Below, piece by piece: positions 16,113-25,247 of a DNA stretch of 64,000 bases. Numbering within the stretch: position 1 is the stretch's first letter; each line of letters begins with the position of its first letter. The notes beneath the pieces are model-generated. The model was not told the DNA's origin. It saw only the letters and a list, made by a program, of their open reading frames with translations, and made no database searches. Location: NCBI GenBank assembly GCA_030263665.1, contig SZPK01000019.1, forward strand, positions 1-64,000. Reading direction: 5' to 3'. Both the position numbers and the translations under genes were made by a program. The DNA comes from Villigracilis sp024434165 (GTDB taxonomy: Bacteria; Chloroflexota; Anaerolineae; Anaerolineales; Villigracilaceae).

Positions 16113-17017
16113 CGAAGCCACCTTTCCGAACGGCGCTGGAGGATGGAGTAAAAGGAAATGGACACTGCCATAATGAACACCATTCCCATCGCCACCGCGT
16201 AACCCAGCCCGGGGTTGTGCAGCACATCGCCCGAAATCTGCTGGCCGATCAGAAGCGTTGCCAGGGTAAACAATCCTCCCGTCAGGGCGTAGGCGGTCGC
16301 ATGGGCTCCAAATGCGTTGCCAAAGAGCAATATCATGGTGCCCAAAATCGAGGGGGTCAATATTGGAAGCGCGACATGACGCCAGTATTGAGCCCGGGTT
16401 GCTCCGAGATTTTCCGCCGCCTCGCGCCATTCGCGCTTGAGTCCGTCGAGCGCGGGGAGAATCGTAAGCACCATCAAGGGAATCTGGAAGTAAAGATACA
16501 CCAGTGTCAATCCCAGGAAGGAATAGAGACTGAAGCCGGATTTATAGAGGTCAACGCCGAACAGCTCGAACAGCGCCGTAACCAATCCGACACGACCCAG
16601 GGTAAAGACATAAGCCGATGCGAGCGGAACGCCGGCAAAATTCGAGGCAACCCCGGAAAACGTGGTGGTGATCATTCGAAACCGGGGGGGAAGTCCACCC
16701 ATCGAAATCACCCATGCTACGAGAAACCCGATCAACCCGCCAAGGATGGCGGTCGTGAGGCTGATTCGAATGGACATCGCGTAGGCGTTGATGACGGTAT
16801 CGCTTGTCAGTTGGCGATAGTTATCGAGCGTCAACCCTCCCCCCGAACTTTCCAGGCTGCGGTACCCCAAAATCAGCGTTGGACCGATCAGGAACAGGCT
16901 GGAGAATATAAGGAAAGGAAGCAAGCCAAGCCAGTTCCCGAACTGGGTGCGTGGGGGGCGCTGAGCGCCCCCCACGGTTGAATTCCTTGATTGAGAATTT
17001 GCAGCAGCGGGCTTCAT
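16109..17017 (-). CDS. ABC permease, first subunit, with palindrome-derived N-terminus
   Basis: The 302-residue protein has six membrane segments from about residue 30 and the EAA loop WREAAENLGATRAQYWRHVALP. The cytoplasmic N-terminus contains VGGAQRPPR, which is encoded by a perfect palindrome at 16951-16975, so this part seems to come from a repeat insertion kept in frame. The gene starts 6 bases after the binding-protein stop. Confidence 0.92.
   Translation of the reverse strand: MKPAAANSQSRNSTVGGAQRPPRTQFGNWLGLLPFLIFSSLFLIGPTLILGYRSLESSGGGLTLDNYRQLTSDTVINAYAMSIRISLTTAILGGLIGFLVAWVISMGGLPPRFRMITTTFSGVASNFAGVPLASAYVFTLGRVGLVTALFELFGVDLYKSGFSLYSFLGLTLVYLYFQIPLMVLTILPALDGLKREWREAAENLGATRAQYWRHVALPILTPSILGTMILLFGNAFGAHATAYALTGGLFTLATLLIGQQISGDVLHNPGLGYAVAMGMVFIMAVSISFYSILQRRSERWLR
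16951..16975. repeat. Intragenic palindrome GTGGGGGGCGC
   Basis: GTGGGGGGCGC and GCGCCCCCCAC flank TGA (read on the plus strand). The hairpin is perfect over 11 bp and lies inside the permease gene near its start. Confidence 0.85.
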
Positions 17018-17023
17018 CGAAGA

Positions 17024-18169
17024 TTAGGGCGAAGGTTTGACTTCGACACCGACCACTGTGGGCCAACCTTCGGTGATGATCGCCTTGGCGGCGTTGATCT
17101 CTTCAATGGTCGGGAAGTAAGCGCCTTCTGTGCTGGGAAGCTGCTCGGCTACTTCCGCGGGGAGAGTGCCAGCCTTCGACATCGCCTCGAAGCGGATCGG
17201 GTGGCAGAAGCCCTTGGCGTAACCGATCTGTCCTTCGTCGGAATACAGGTACTCCATCCACAGCTTGGCAGCGTTGGGATGAGGTGCGTAGGCGCTGATC
17301 GCCTGAACGTAGACGCCTGCAAGGCGGCCTGCGCTCGGTACAATGGTCTCCAGGTCGGGGTTGCCGGCAAGGTTCACATCGTTGGCAATCGAGTTATACG
17401 ACCAGTCAATCAGGATCGGGGTTTCGCCGATGCCGACCGTGCGCGAGTCGCCGTCAATCGGAACGAAGTTGCCAGCCTCGTTGAGCTGTTTGAAGAACTC
17501 GAGCCCAGCCTGGGCAGCCTCTTCCCCGGTGGCGCCCGTGGCAAGACCCGCAGCCCAAACCGACAGAATGGCTGCGTTCGAAGTCAAAGGATCGCCGGAA
17601 AGGGCAATTTGTCCGTTGTACTCAGGCTTGAGCAGGTCGGCGTACTCGGCAGGCGGAGTCGCCACTTCGCTGGTGTTGATCGAGAACGAAAGCACTCCAT
17701 AGTAGTCGCCGTACCAGTAACCGTCGGGGTCCTTGGCGCCGTCGGGGATGTCGTTCCAGGTCGCCACTTTGTAGGGCTGGATCAGTCCTTCTTCTTTGGC
17801 GGTGGGTCCGAATGCCAGACCCACATCAATCACATCGGGAGCCTGCGGACCCGGGTTATCCTTGTTGGCTCGAATCGCCTCGAGTTCCTCACCCGAACCG
17901 GCGCCGGGGTCAAGTTCATTAACTTCGATGCCGGGATACTTGGCTTTGAAACCTTCGATGATGCCGCCGTAGTTGCACCAGTCGTGCGGAAGCGCAATCG
18001 TGGTGAGCATGCCTTCCGCCTTGGCGGCTTCGTACAAAGCAGCCATCGGGTCATCCGAGGGAACTTCACCGGAGGGGGCCTCCGTGGCGCCGCCGCCGCA
18101 GGCAGACAGCAAGGTTGCGGCAATGATGAACAGAGCAAGCAATTGATAGGCAAAGTTTTTCGTACGCAT
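17024..18169 (-). CDS. ABC extracellular solute-binding lipoprotein
   Basis: The 381-residue protein starts at ATG 18169 behind AAAGGAGAAAG. The lipobox ATLLSACGGG anchors it to the membrane. The body is like AfuA/PotD-type binding proteins: an IALPHDWCNYGGIIEGFKAKYPGI opening, DVIDVGLAFGP, and a long C-terminal lobe with NAAKLWMEYLYSDEGQ. Relatives bind Fe3+, polyamines or 2-aminoethylphosphonate. The ligand here is open. Import of a phosphonate or polyamine would fit the nitrogen and phosphate genes nearby, but this is inference. Confidence 0.9.
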   Translation of the reverse strand: MRTKNFAYQLLALFIIAATLLSACGGGATEAPSGEVPSDDPMAALYEAAKAEGMLTTIALPHDWCNYGGIIEGFKAKYPGIEVNELDPGAGSGEELEAIRANKDNPGPQAPDVIDVGLAFGPTAKEEGLIQPYKVATWNDIPDGAKDPDGYWYGDYYGVLSFSINTSEVATPPAEYADLLKPEYNGQIALSGDPLTSNAAILSVWAAGLATGATGEEAAQAGLEFFKQLNEAGNFVPIDGDSRTVGIGETPILIDWSYNSIANDVNLAGNPDLETIVPSAGRLAGVYVQAISAYAPHPNAAKLWMEYLYSDEGQIGYAKGFCHPIRFEAMSKAGTLPAEVAEQLPSTEGAYFPTIEEINAAKAIITEGWPTVVGVEVKPSP

Positions 18170-18271
18170 CTCTTTCTCCTTTATGGTTTGGATGGATCTA
18201 ACGAACGAATTGACCTGCATTTGTTCTGTTCTTTGTTCCCTGCACCTCCGATCTGTTAACAAACCTTTAAC

Positions 18272-18300
18272 ATTTTAACATTATCAATATTCAAAGTCAA
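18272..18300 (-). promoter_or_regulatory. Sigma70 promoter of the ABC operon
   Basis: On the minus strand TTGACT (18295-18300) and TAAAAT (18272-18277) are 17 bases apart. Transcription should start near 18265, leaving a leader of about 95 nt before the binding-protein ATG. Confidence 0.7.
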
Positions 18301-18336
18301 ACCAGCGGTTTTTCTTTGAACGAATGACCGAATCGC

Positions 18337-19335
18337 TCAAATACGGATGTTGAAAAACAACAACATGGCATAAATAACGGCGGAAAACAACGCGCTGATG
18401 GGAATGGTAATCACCCACGCCGTCAGGATGTCGCCCGCCACGCTCCAGCGCACCTTGCCAAACCGCTCCGAAGCGCCCACGCCGATGATGGCGGAACTGA
18501 CCACCTGCGTGGTGCTGACCGGCAAGCCGCTCAGCGTGGCACTCAGAATGACCAGACCAGATGTCAGCTGCGTGGCGAACCCATGCACCGGGCGAATCTT
18601 GTAAAACTTGCCGCCCAGCGTGCGGATCAACCGCCAGCCGCCCAACGCGGTCCCCGCCGCCATCGTCCCGGCGCTGACCAGCATCACCCAAAAAGGCACG
18701 GAAAAATCCGCCAGTACGCCGCTTGTGATCAGGCTCAAAGTGATGATGCCGATCGTTTTTTGGGCATCGTTGGTGCCATGGCTGAACGCCAGTGCAATCG
18801 CGGTGACGATCTGGCTCCGTTTGAAGAAGTTGTTAATGTGCGGGGTCGCGTGGAGCGAGAGCAGGTAAATCACCCTCAGGATGACGAAGCCCGCCGCAAA
18901 CCCGACCAGCGGAGAGATGAACAGCGCAAGCAGTACCCTGACCAAGCCGGAGAATTGGATCGCCTCCCAGCCGGAGGAAATCAGCGCGGCGCCGATCAGA
19001 CCGCCGATCAGGGCGTGGGATGAACTGCTGGGAATTCCAAAGAACCAGGTGATCAAATTCCACAGAATGGCTCCCAGCAAGCCGACCATCAACGCCTGGA
19101 GGGAGATCGTATGCGGCGCGACAATATCGCCCCCGACGGTCCTGGCGACCGTCACCCCAAAGAGAAAGGGACCGAAAAACTCGGCGGCGGCGGTGACCAT
19201 CAATGCCGTGCGCGCGTGGAAAGCGCGCGACGAGATCATCGTTGCCACAATGTTGCTCGAATCCCTCATGCCGTTGATGAACTCGAATGCCAGCGCAAGG
19301 ATGATAACAAACACAAGCGAAGCGGATGTTAACAT
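18337..19335 (-). CDS. PiT-type inorganic phosphate transporter
   Basis: The protein has 332 residues and about ten membrane helices with an internal repeat. The PHO4 signatures are FINGMRDSSNIVATMISSRAF near residue 20 and FSHGTNDAQKTIGIITLSL in the second half. It takes up phosphate with a cation. The gene begins 4 bases after the DUF47 gene, and PiT plus DUF47 is a well-known functional pair. Confidence 0.93.
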   Translation of the reverse strand: MLTSASLVFVIILALAFEFINGMRDSSNIVATMISSRAFHARTALMVTAAAEFFGPFLFGVTVARTVGGDIVAPHTISLQALMVGLLGAILWNLITWFFGIPSSSSHALIGGLIGAALISSGWEAIQFSGLVRVLLALFISPLVGFAAGFVILRVIYLLSLHATPHINNFFKRSQIVTAIALAFSHGTNDAQKTIGIITLSLITSGVLADFSVPFWVMLVSAGTMAAGTALGGWRLIRTLGGKFYKIRPVHGFATQLTSGLVILSATLSGLPVSTTQVVSSAIIGVGASERFGKVRWSVAGDILTAWVITIPISALFSAVIYAMLLFFNIRI

Positions 19336-19339
19336 CGGG

Positions 19340-19960
19340 TTATGTTTTCTTTACGACAATATCCGCAATGATGTTCGCGGCTTCGTCGCCGCGGTCCGCC
19401 GCATTGGAAAGGTGGCGGTACACCTCACGCATCTTGAGCATTTCGACCACATGATGAACGTCCTCGGGCCCGCTGAACAGGTCGGCGATGGCTTCGCGGT
19501 AAACCGCCTCCACGCGGTTCTCGAGCGCCTTCGCGCGCTGGGCATGGTCAATGGCGACGTTCGGATTCTTCGGAAGGCGCTGAACCCCGTGCCAGATCTC
19601 ATACGCCGCATCCTTCAACAATGAGGCGATTCTCTGCATGTACGGCGTGGACTGTACCTTCAGAATCTCCATTTCCATTACGGTGGTATCGGCGTAATCT
19701 ACCACATCGTCAATCGAACGGGAGAGCGCAAAGATATCCTCGCGGTCGAACGGCGTGACAAAGGTGCGGTTCAACTCGTCAATCAGAATGCGGCGGACTT
19801 CATCCGCCTCCTTCTCCTTCATGGACAATTGCTCCGCGATCTCCGAGTCCCGCGTCTCCAGGTATTTGACGAGCAGGCGCAGCCCTTCAAAGGCAAGCGC
19901 CGCCTGCTCCTCGATCAGTTTTTGGAATTTATCTTCCTTGCGTTTGAAAATACGAAACAT
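19340..19960 (-). CDS. DUF47/PhoU-like partner of PiT
   Basis: The 206-residue protein is entirely helical. The PhoU-like pattern FDREDIFALSRSIDDVVDYADTTVMEME near residue 75 and a similar second half are typical of TIGR00153/DUF47 proteins, which modulate the neighbouring PiT transporter. It lies 18 bases behind the MttB-like gene on the same strand, so the pair may be partly transcribed with the catabolic island. Confidence 0.92.
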   Translation of the reverse strand: MFRIFKRKEDKFQKLIEEQAALAFEGLRLLVKYLETRDSEIAEQLSMKEKEADEVRRILIDELNRTFVTPFDREDIFALSRSIDDVVDYADTTVMEMEILKVQSTPYMQRIASLLKDAAYEIWHGVQRLPKNPNVAIDHAQRAKALENRVEAVYREAIADLFSGPEDVHHVVEMLKMREVYRHLSNAADRGDEAANIIADIVVKKT

Positions 19961-19978
19961 AAACTCACTTTCCTATGT

Positions 19979-21415
19979 TCAGGGAATTGGCTCCAGCACG
20001 CCCGGCACCATGCCGGGAAACGCCGCGCGAAGTTTCTCATCCAGTTCCGCCGAAATCAAGGGCGCGGTGTTGACCGCCATGATCTCCCTCACACGCTTCA
20101 TGGCGCGGGTGTGAATATCCGTCGAGCCTTTCTTTTCCCAAATGGTGCGCGCGTCGCGGTCGGCGATCTTCGTCATCACCGCTTCGGTCTTCATGCGGCT
20201 GATGGTGTGTTTTGCCGTGATGAACGAGCCGCCCGGACCGATTTCCTTGACGAGATTGACAGCCAGGTCGTCATCGCTGAACGAAACGCCGCGTTTGAGG
20301 CGCTTCATCATCAACGCCATTTCATCGTCAATCACGGCTTTGGCAAAGTCGAAGGTCTTGAGCGCATCAATCAAGCCGCCGATGTTGAACATATCCATGC
20401 CTGCCAGCAGACCCGCGATGCCGGACATGCCCGTTTCATATCCCGACTGTGCATCGTTCAATTTGGAATTCGTCAAGCCAATGTAACCGCCGCACGGCAC
20501 GTTGTAAAACCGAGCCAGCTGCGCGAACGCCATGTGCAGCATGCCGCATTCAATCGCGCCCGATGTGTACGCGCCTGAGCGCATGTCCGCCACCGTGCCA
20601 AGCGTGGCGTAAATCGTTGGCGTGCCTTCGCGGGTCATCTGCATCAGCATCAGCGCGGATAAAAATTCCGCGTTGCCCTGCGCCAGCGTCCCCGCCATGG
20701 ACATGGGCGAGGTCAAGCCCGCGTTCGGCACGATGGTCGGATACACGGGCAAACCTTCCTTCGCAAAGAACATCACGTTCTCGGTCGAAAGATGGTCCAT
20801 TGTCAGCGGCGAAACAACCGGGCAATAGTGATGCGTCAAAAACGGATGCGCCTTGTACGCCTCCTCCCCGCCCGCCACCAGGTACGCCAGTTTCATGATG
20901 CTGAGCGTATCCTTCATGTTGGTGGTGGTAACGCGGATCGGTTTCAGACAATACTTGATGGAGGGATACAGCCGCGAGAGGGTGAACTGGTCCGCGGGTG
21001 CGTCGTCTGCCAGCGTGGAAATGGAGAAGATATCGTAACCCGGCAATTCGTTGATGAGATGCGCGATCTGCGCGATGTCCCGCGACTCGGCGCGTCTTTC
21101 CTGACCTGTAACCGGGTCAATGATATCCGGGGCTGAACTTGCCGTGACGATGACCGGGCTATCCTGGGGAATCGTCTTATCAAACTTCGGGTCGCGCGCG
21201 TGGAAGGTGAACGACGAAGGCGCCATTTTCCGGTATTTCTCCACCACCGCGCGGGGGAATTTGACCCGCTCCCCCTCCACGATACAGCCGTGGTGTTGGA
21301 ACAACTCGCGCGCAGGTTCGAAGCGGACTTTCAATCCGACTTCTTCCAAAATTTCCAGCGACGCTTCGTGAATCTTTTCAACCTGTTCCTGTGTAAGCAG
21401 TTCGGCAAATGTCAT
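19979..21415 (-). CDS. MttB-like methyltransferase without pyrrolysine
   Basis: The 478-residue protein belongs to the trimethylamine methyltransferase family (MTFAELLTQEQVEKIHEASLEILEEVGLKV opening). The frame is full length without an internal TAG, so it is a non-pyrrolysine member. Characterised relatives such as MtgB demethylate quaternary amines (glycine betaine and others) and pass the methyl group to a corrinoid protein. No corrinoid protein gene is in the window. The GGAAGGA ribosome site is 6 bases from the ATG. It lies at the end of the left arm of the divergent island, next to the FAD-GcvT oxidoreductase, which makes a methylated amine the likely substrate. Confidence 0.88.
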   Translation of the reverse strand: MTFAELLTQEQVEKIHEASLEILEEVGLKVRFEPARELFQHHGCIVEGERVKFPRAVVEKYRKMAPSSFTFHARDPKFDKTIPQDSPVIVTASSAPDIIDPVTGQERRAESRDIAQIAHLINELPGYDIFSISTLADDAPADQFTLSRLYPSIKYCLKPIRVTTTNMKDTLSIMKLAYLVAGGEEAYKAHPFLTHHYCPVVSPLTMDHLSTENVMFFAKEGLPVYPTIVPNAGLTSPMSMAGTLAQGNAEFLSALMLMQMTREGTPTIYATLGTVADMRSGAYTSGAIECGMLHMAFAQLARFYNVPCGGYIGLTNSKLNDAQSGYETGMSGIAGLLAGMDMFNIGGLIDALKTFDFAKAVIDDEMALMMKRLKRGVSFSDDDLAVNLVKEIGPGGSFITAKHTISRMKTEAVMTKIADRDARTIWEKKGSTDIHTRAMKRVREIMAVNTAPLISAELDEKLRAAFPGMVPGVLEPIP

Positions 21416-21434
21416 GGCATATCCTTCCGATAAG

Positions 21435-22532
21435 TTATTCGACCAGCGATTTCTTCACTTTTCTATGATGAATGACTTTCTTTTTGGGCAGAACCTTCTC
21501 GACCAGTTTCTGCCCGCTTTTGACCAGGGGATTGTTCACGATGGGACTGTTCTGCGGCAAAGTCAACAACCTGCGAATTGTGTGGAACCGGTCGCCGCGA
21601 TACACCATGCGCTCGATTCGCACGGTGCGCGCCAGCCCCAGGATTTCCGGCACGGGGAACATGCGCAGCCCCGAACGGGTCACCTTGAGCGACGCCGCCG
21701 CAATCGCAAAACGGACGGTTTCCTCCAGCCCCCAATGATGGAGATACCCGTAGATAAAACCGGATGAAAACGTCGCACCCGCGCCGGAGGCATCCACCGC
21801 CTTGACCCGGGGCGCATACGCGCGGATGATCTCGTCGCCCTGCACCACCATGCACCCCTGACTCGCCATGGTGATGATCGCGGTCTGAATGCCAGCCTTG
21901 ATCAGTTTGCGCGCTGTTCCAAGCATTGCCTGCTTTTTACCGATCTGCGCCGCATCCGTCACCGCCTGGCAGATGGTGACCATGCCTGCGTATTTTTTCA
22001 GCAAATCGGGATGCGTGTGTCCGTGCTCGAAATTGAGAAAGACCGGCACGTTATGCTTCTTCGCCTCCTGCATGGCGCGGACGATATGATCGCCGTCATA
22101 CCAATCCACATACAGGAGTTTGGCTTTTCTAATCAGGGAGAGATCCGCCGTATCCAGCGTGCCGAGGATTTCCTTCGACCTCTGCCAGAAATACGTGCGC
22201 GCGCCCTTTTTATCAGAGACATTGACTTCAAGCGGCGTCTTGTACTGGTCTGTAAAGCGCACCTTTCCTTGCACGCCGAATTCCTTCAATCGTTCCGCGA
22301 CGAACCTGCCCAGCAGGTCGTTCCCCACTGCTGTGCCGATCATCCCCGAAGGCACGCCCCACTGGCTGAGGTTGCAGGCAATGATCGCCGCATCGTCGTA
22401 CACATATTCGCTCACTTCGTGGACGATGGCGCCGGTGTTGTGCTTCGGGAGTCTATCCAGCGCCATGATGTAAACGGGGGTCAACATGCCAAAACCGACG
22501 TAGGCAGGAGGGATGGTTTTACTTTTGGGCAT
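21435..22532 (-). CDS. PfkB-family protein lacking the catalytic Asp
   Basis: The protein has 365 residues with a ribokinase-like fold: LLGRFVAERLKEFGVQG near the lid region and VKAVDASGAGATFSSGFIYGYL as the C-terminal signature. In active family members this reads GAGD, where Asp is the catalytic base; here it is Gly250-Ala-Gly-Ala253. A basic C-terminal tail of about 60 residues is extra. It may be an inactive sensor or a kinase with a shifted base. It lies between the MttB-like and FAD-GcvT genes. Confidence 0.8.
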   Translation of the reverse strand: MPKSKTIPPAYVGFGMLTPVYIMALDRLPKHNTGAIVHEVSEYVYDDAAIIACNLSQWGVPSGMIGTAVGNDLLGRFVAERLKEFGVQGKVRFTDQYKTPLEVNVSDKKGARTYFWQRSKEILGTLDTADLSLIRKAKLLYVDWYDGDHIVRAMQEAKKHNVPVFLNFEHGHTHPDLLKKYAGMVTICQAVTDAAQIGKKQAMLGTARKLIKAGIQTAIITMASQGCMVVQGDEIIRAYAPRVKAVDASGAGATFSSGFIYGYLHHWGLEETVRFAIAAASLKVTRSGLRMFPVPEILGLARTVRIERMVYRGDRFHTIRRLLTLPQNSPIVNNPLVKSGQKLVEKVLPKKKVIHHRKVKKSLVE

Positions 22533-22540
22533 AAAGCATC

Positions 22541-22647
22541 AAGCACAAAGGACACGAAGTACACAAAGGCTTGCCCTGAGAGATACTCGAATGGGAATAC
22601 CTTTTGTTAAATGCGCCTCCTTCGTGACCTTTGTGCCCTTCGTGTTT
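22541..22647. repeat. CACAAAGGACACGAAG palindromic repeat
   Basis: The left arm (aagcacaaaggacacgaagt) and the right arm (ccttcgtgacctttgtgccc and following) are inverted. Relatives lie at 38852-38924 and 60291-60377. It fills the gap between the FAD-GcvT and PfkB-like genes. Confidence 0.8.
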
Positions 22648-22658
22648 AATAAGCATTT

Positions 22659-25088
22659 TCACGCTCGCAACTTCTCGCCCTTCGGGTCATACAACACGGA
22701 CGCGGTCACTTCTGCTTCGCGCCGACCTTCGATCAACTCAACCATGAAGCGGCTGCCCTTCTTCGCCAATTCAACCGGCAGATAGGCGTAAAAGATGTTT
22801 TTCTTCACTGTAAAGCCATACCCGCCGCTACGGACGCGGGTCAGCACCTTGCCTTCGTGATAGACCGCTTCGCCGCCGTAGATTTGGACGAACTCATCGG
22901 CGTCGGTCAAGACCAGCGTGCAGAGTTTGCGCTTGATTCCATCCGCTTTTTGCTTCACCAGCGCCTCGCGCCCGATGAAATCGCCTTTATCGAGATCAAC
23001 GCAAAAACCAAGCCCCGCCTCGTAGGGAGTTTCCATCGGCGTAATATCCGCCGTGAAATATTTAAAGCCCTTCTCCAGCCGCAGCGGATCCAACACCTTA
23101 TACCCGCCGAGTTCCATGCCAAACTCTTTGCCCGCTTCGACGAGCAGATCCCACACCATCGCCGCATGGCGGTTCGGGATGTAAAGTTCCCAGCCCAACT
23201 CGCCCGCGTAACTGACGCGCTGAGCCAGCGCCCGCGCGCCGTTGATGTGAATCGGCTTCGTCATCAAGTATGGATGAGCCTCATTGGAAACGTCGTCACT
23301 CGTCGCTTTTCGCAACACGTCACGCGCCTTCGGTCCCCACAAGGCAAGACAGGCATACTCTTCGGTAATATCGCGGATGGACACTTCGCCATCCTTCTCG
23401 TCCACGTGCATCAGGAGGCGGGCATGGTCGTTGGCGATGAAGCCCGAACCCGTGATGACCCAGAAATACTCCTCGCCCAACCGTGTAACCGTCAAATCCG
23501 ACTCGATCCCGCCGCGCGTGTTGAGAAACTGAGTATACGCTGCGCTGCCAATGGGCTTGTCAATATTGCTGGAGGTCAGTCTCTGCAATAATGGCAATGC
23601 GCCTTTGCCCTTCACTTCGATCTTTCCAAACGAAGTCAGATCATACAAACAAACCCGCTCGCGGGTGGCGATGTGTTCCTGCCGCAGCCGTTCGAAGAAC
23701 GGCGGCTTCGCCCAGCCCCATTGACGCTGGTCCTCGCCCATGCGGCGCGAAGGCTTGCCGGGGTCGAAGTAATTGACGCGCTCCCAGCCGAACTTCTCGC
23801 CGAAGACCGCGCCATTTTCCAGCAAACGATAATGCACAGGGCTGACCCGATGCGGGCGCGCCCGCTCATGCTCGTCGTGCGGGAAGCGCAGGCGGTAATA
23901 ATATTTCACACTCTCGCACGTGCGCTCCGCCGCGTACACAAAATCGGAATAATAATTTCCAAAGCGCGTGGCGCGGTAGCCGTATACATCCACCGGCGCT
24001 TCGCCTTCGATGATCCACTCCGCCAGCAGTTTGCCCATGCCGCCTGCGCCGCCGTAGCCGTTCAATGACATGCCCGCCAGCATCCAGAAGCCGCGCACAC
24101 CGGGCATCGGTCCCAACAACGGCTGGCAGTCCGGCGTGTATGCGCCGGGATGACAAACCAGCGTGATGATGCCCGCCTGGTCCAAAAACGGCAGTCTTCG
24201 TATCGCGCCTTCGAGCAGCATCTCAAACTGTTCGAAGTTACCGGGCAAACTCCTGCCGCCATGCTCCCACGGCACGCCGTCAATCCAGCGCGCGATGGGG
24301 TTCGGCTCGTAACCGCCGATCACCAAGCCGCCCTGCTCCTGCCGCATATAAACAAGGTTATCAGGATCGCGCAGGCACGGCGTATTCGGATCGAATTCAT
24401 GCCCCGGCACCGCGCGCAAAGCGATGTGTTGATGATCAACCGGCGTGGTGGGGATATGGATGCCCGCCATAGCGGCGATTCTGGGAGCCCACAATCCCGC
24501 CGCGTTGATGATGATCTCGCATCGAATCTCGCCCCGGTCTGTTACCACCGCCCGAACCTCTCCCTTCGGTGAGAGTTTGATCCCGGTCACGCGCGTGTTG
24601 GTATAAACCTCCACACCCAATTGTTTGGCGAAATTCGCCATCGAAGTGGTGGTGATGTACGGGTCGAGCTGCCCGTCGCGCGGAAGGTAAATGCCGCCGT
24701 ACAAATTCTCTTTGGAAATTTGCGGCATGACCTTCAACGCCTCTTCCGGCGAAATGACCTCACACTCCAAGCCCAATGCTTTCGCCCGGCTGACACTGCG
24801 CTCCAACTCCTTGAGTTGTTCCTTGCTCGACGCCACCCGCAAACTGCCGACGTGATTGAACAATCCCAACTCGCTGTACAACTCCACGCTGTACATGCGG
24901 AATTTGAGCATCGCCTGCGACGTGGCAAATTGAGTCACCAGCCCCGCCGCATGGGACGATTCGCCGCTGGCGATCTCGCCCTTTTCAAGAATCACCACAT
25001 CCTTCCGCCCATATTTCGCCAAATGATACGCAACCTGCGCGCCGTAAATCCCGCCGCCGATGACGACAATTTCTGCCTGAGTTTTCAT
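22659..25088 (-). CDS. FAD-GcvT oxidoreductase 1 (dimethylglycine/sarcosine dehydrogenase-like)
   Basis: The 809-residue protein combines a DAO-type FAD domain (EIVVIGGGIYGAQVAYHLAKYG; GESSHAAGLV, where a His may bind FAD covalently as in dimethylglycine dehydrogenase) with a C-terminal GcvT/aminomethyltransferase domain (GELGWELYIPNRHAAMVWDL, LGGYKVLDPLRLEKGFKYF). Such enzymes oxidise N-methyl groups and pass formaldehyde to tetrahydrofolate. It has a paralogue at 31880-34312 on the other arm of the island. The ATG at 25088 follows AGGTGA. The exact amine is unknown. Confidence 0.92.
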   Translation of the reverse strand: MKTQAEIVVIGGGIYGAQVAYHLAKYGRKDVVILEKGEIASGESSHAAGLVTQFATSQAMLKFRMYSVELYSELGLFNHVGSLRVASSKEQLKELERSVSRAKALGLECEVISPEEALKVMPQISKENLYGGIYLPRDGQLDPYITTTSMANFAKQLGVEVYTNTRVTGIKLSPKGEVRAVVTDRGEIRCEIIINAAGLWAPRIAAMAGIHIPTTPVDHQHIALRAVPGHEFDPNTPCLRDPDNLVYMRQEQGGLVIGGYEPNPIARWIDGVPWEHGGRSLPGNFEQFEMLLEGAIRRLPFLDQAGIITLVCHPGAYTPDCQPLLGPMPGVRGFWMLAGMSLNGYGGAGGMGKLLAEWIIEGEAPVDVYGYRATRFGNYYSDFVYAAERTCESVKYYYRLRFPHDEHERARPHRVSPVHYRLLENGAVFGEKFGWERVNYFDPGKPSRRMGEDQRQWGWAKPPFFERLRQEHIATRERVCLYDLTSFGKIEVKGKGALPLLQRLTSSNIDKPIGSAAYTQFLNTRGGIESDLTVTRLGEEYFWVITGSGFIANDHARLLMHVDEKDGEVSIRDITEEYACLALWGPKARDVLRKATSDDVSNEAHPYLMTKPIHINGARALAQRVSYAGELGWELYIPNRHAAMVWDLLVEAGKEFGMELGGYKVLDPLRLEKGFKYFTADITPMETPYEAGLGFCVDLDKGDFIGREALVKQKADGIKRKLCTLVLTDADEFVQIYGGEAVYHEGKVLTRVRSGGYGFTVKKNIFYAYLPVELAKKGSRFMVELIEGRREAEVTASVLYDPKGEKLRA

Positions 25089-25114
25089 TCAATTCACCTA
25101 TTTTGTACTTTGAT

Positions 25115-25245
25115 GGTCGAGTAGTGGCGCCGAGCCTCAAACGGCAAGTGCGCCACGTATCGAGACCACCCACTCATGAATTGCTTTCACACAATCGGTG
25201 GTCTCGATATGCCACTCGAAAACCACTCGCGATACTCAACCACCG
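25115..25245. repeat. GGTCTCGATA/CGAGTAG repeat block
   Basis: The inverted words gtatcgagaccaccc and gtggtctcgata occur with flanking cgagtag and ccactcg variants. A shorter relative is found inside the fused dehydrogenase gene (about 44785-44830). Confidence 0.7.
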
Positions 25246-25247
25246 AT

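Noticed and set aside
14187..18169. Specific call as a phosphonate or spermidine importer
   Set aside because: The family covers iron, polyamines, thiamine and phosphonates; no ligand residue could be assigned by eye.
19979..21415. Pyrrolysine in the MttB-like protein
   Set aside because: The frame is full length with no internal TAG, so it belongs to the non-pyrrolysine branch.
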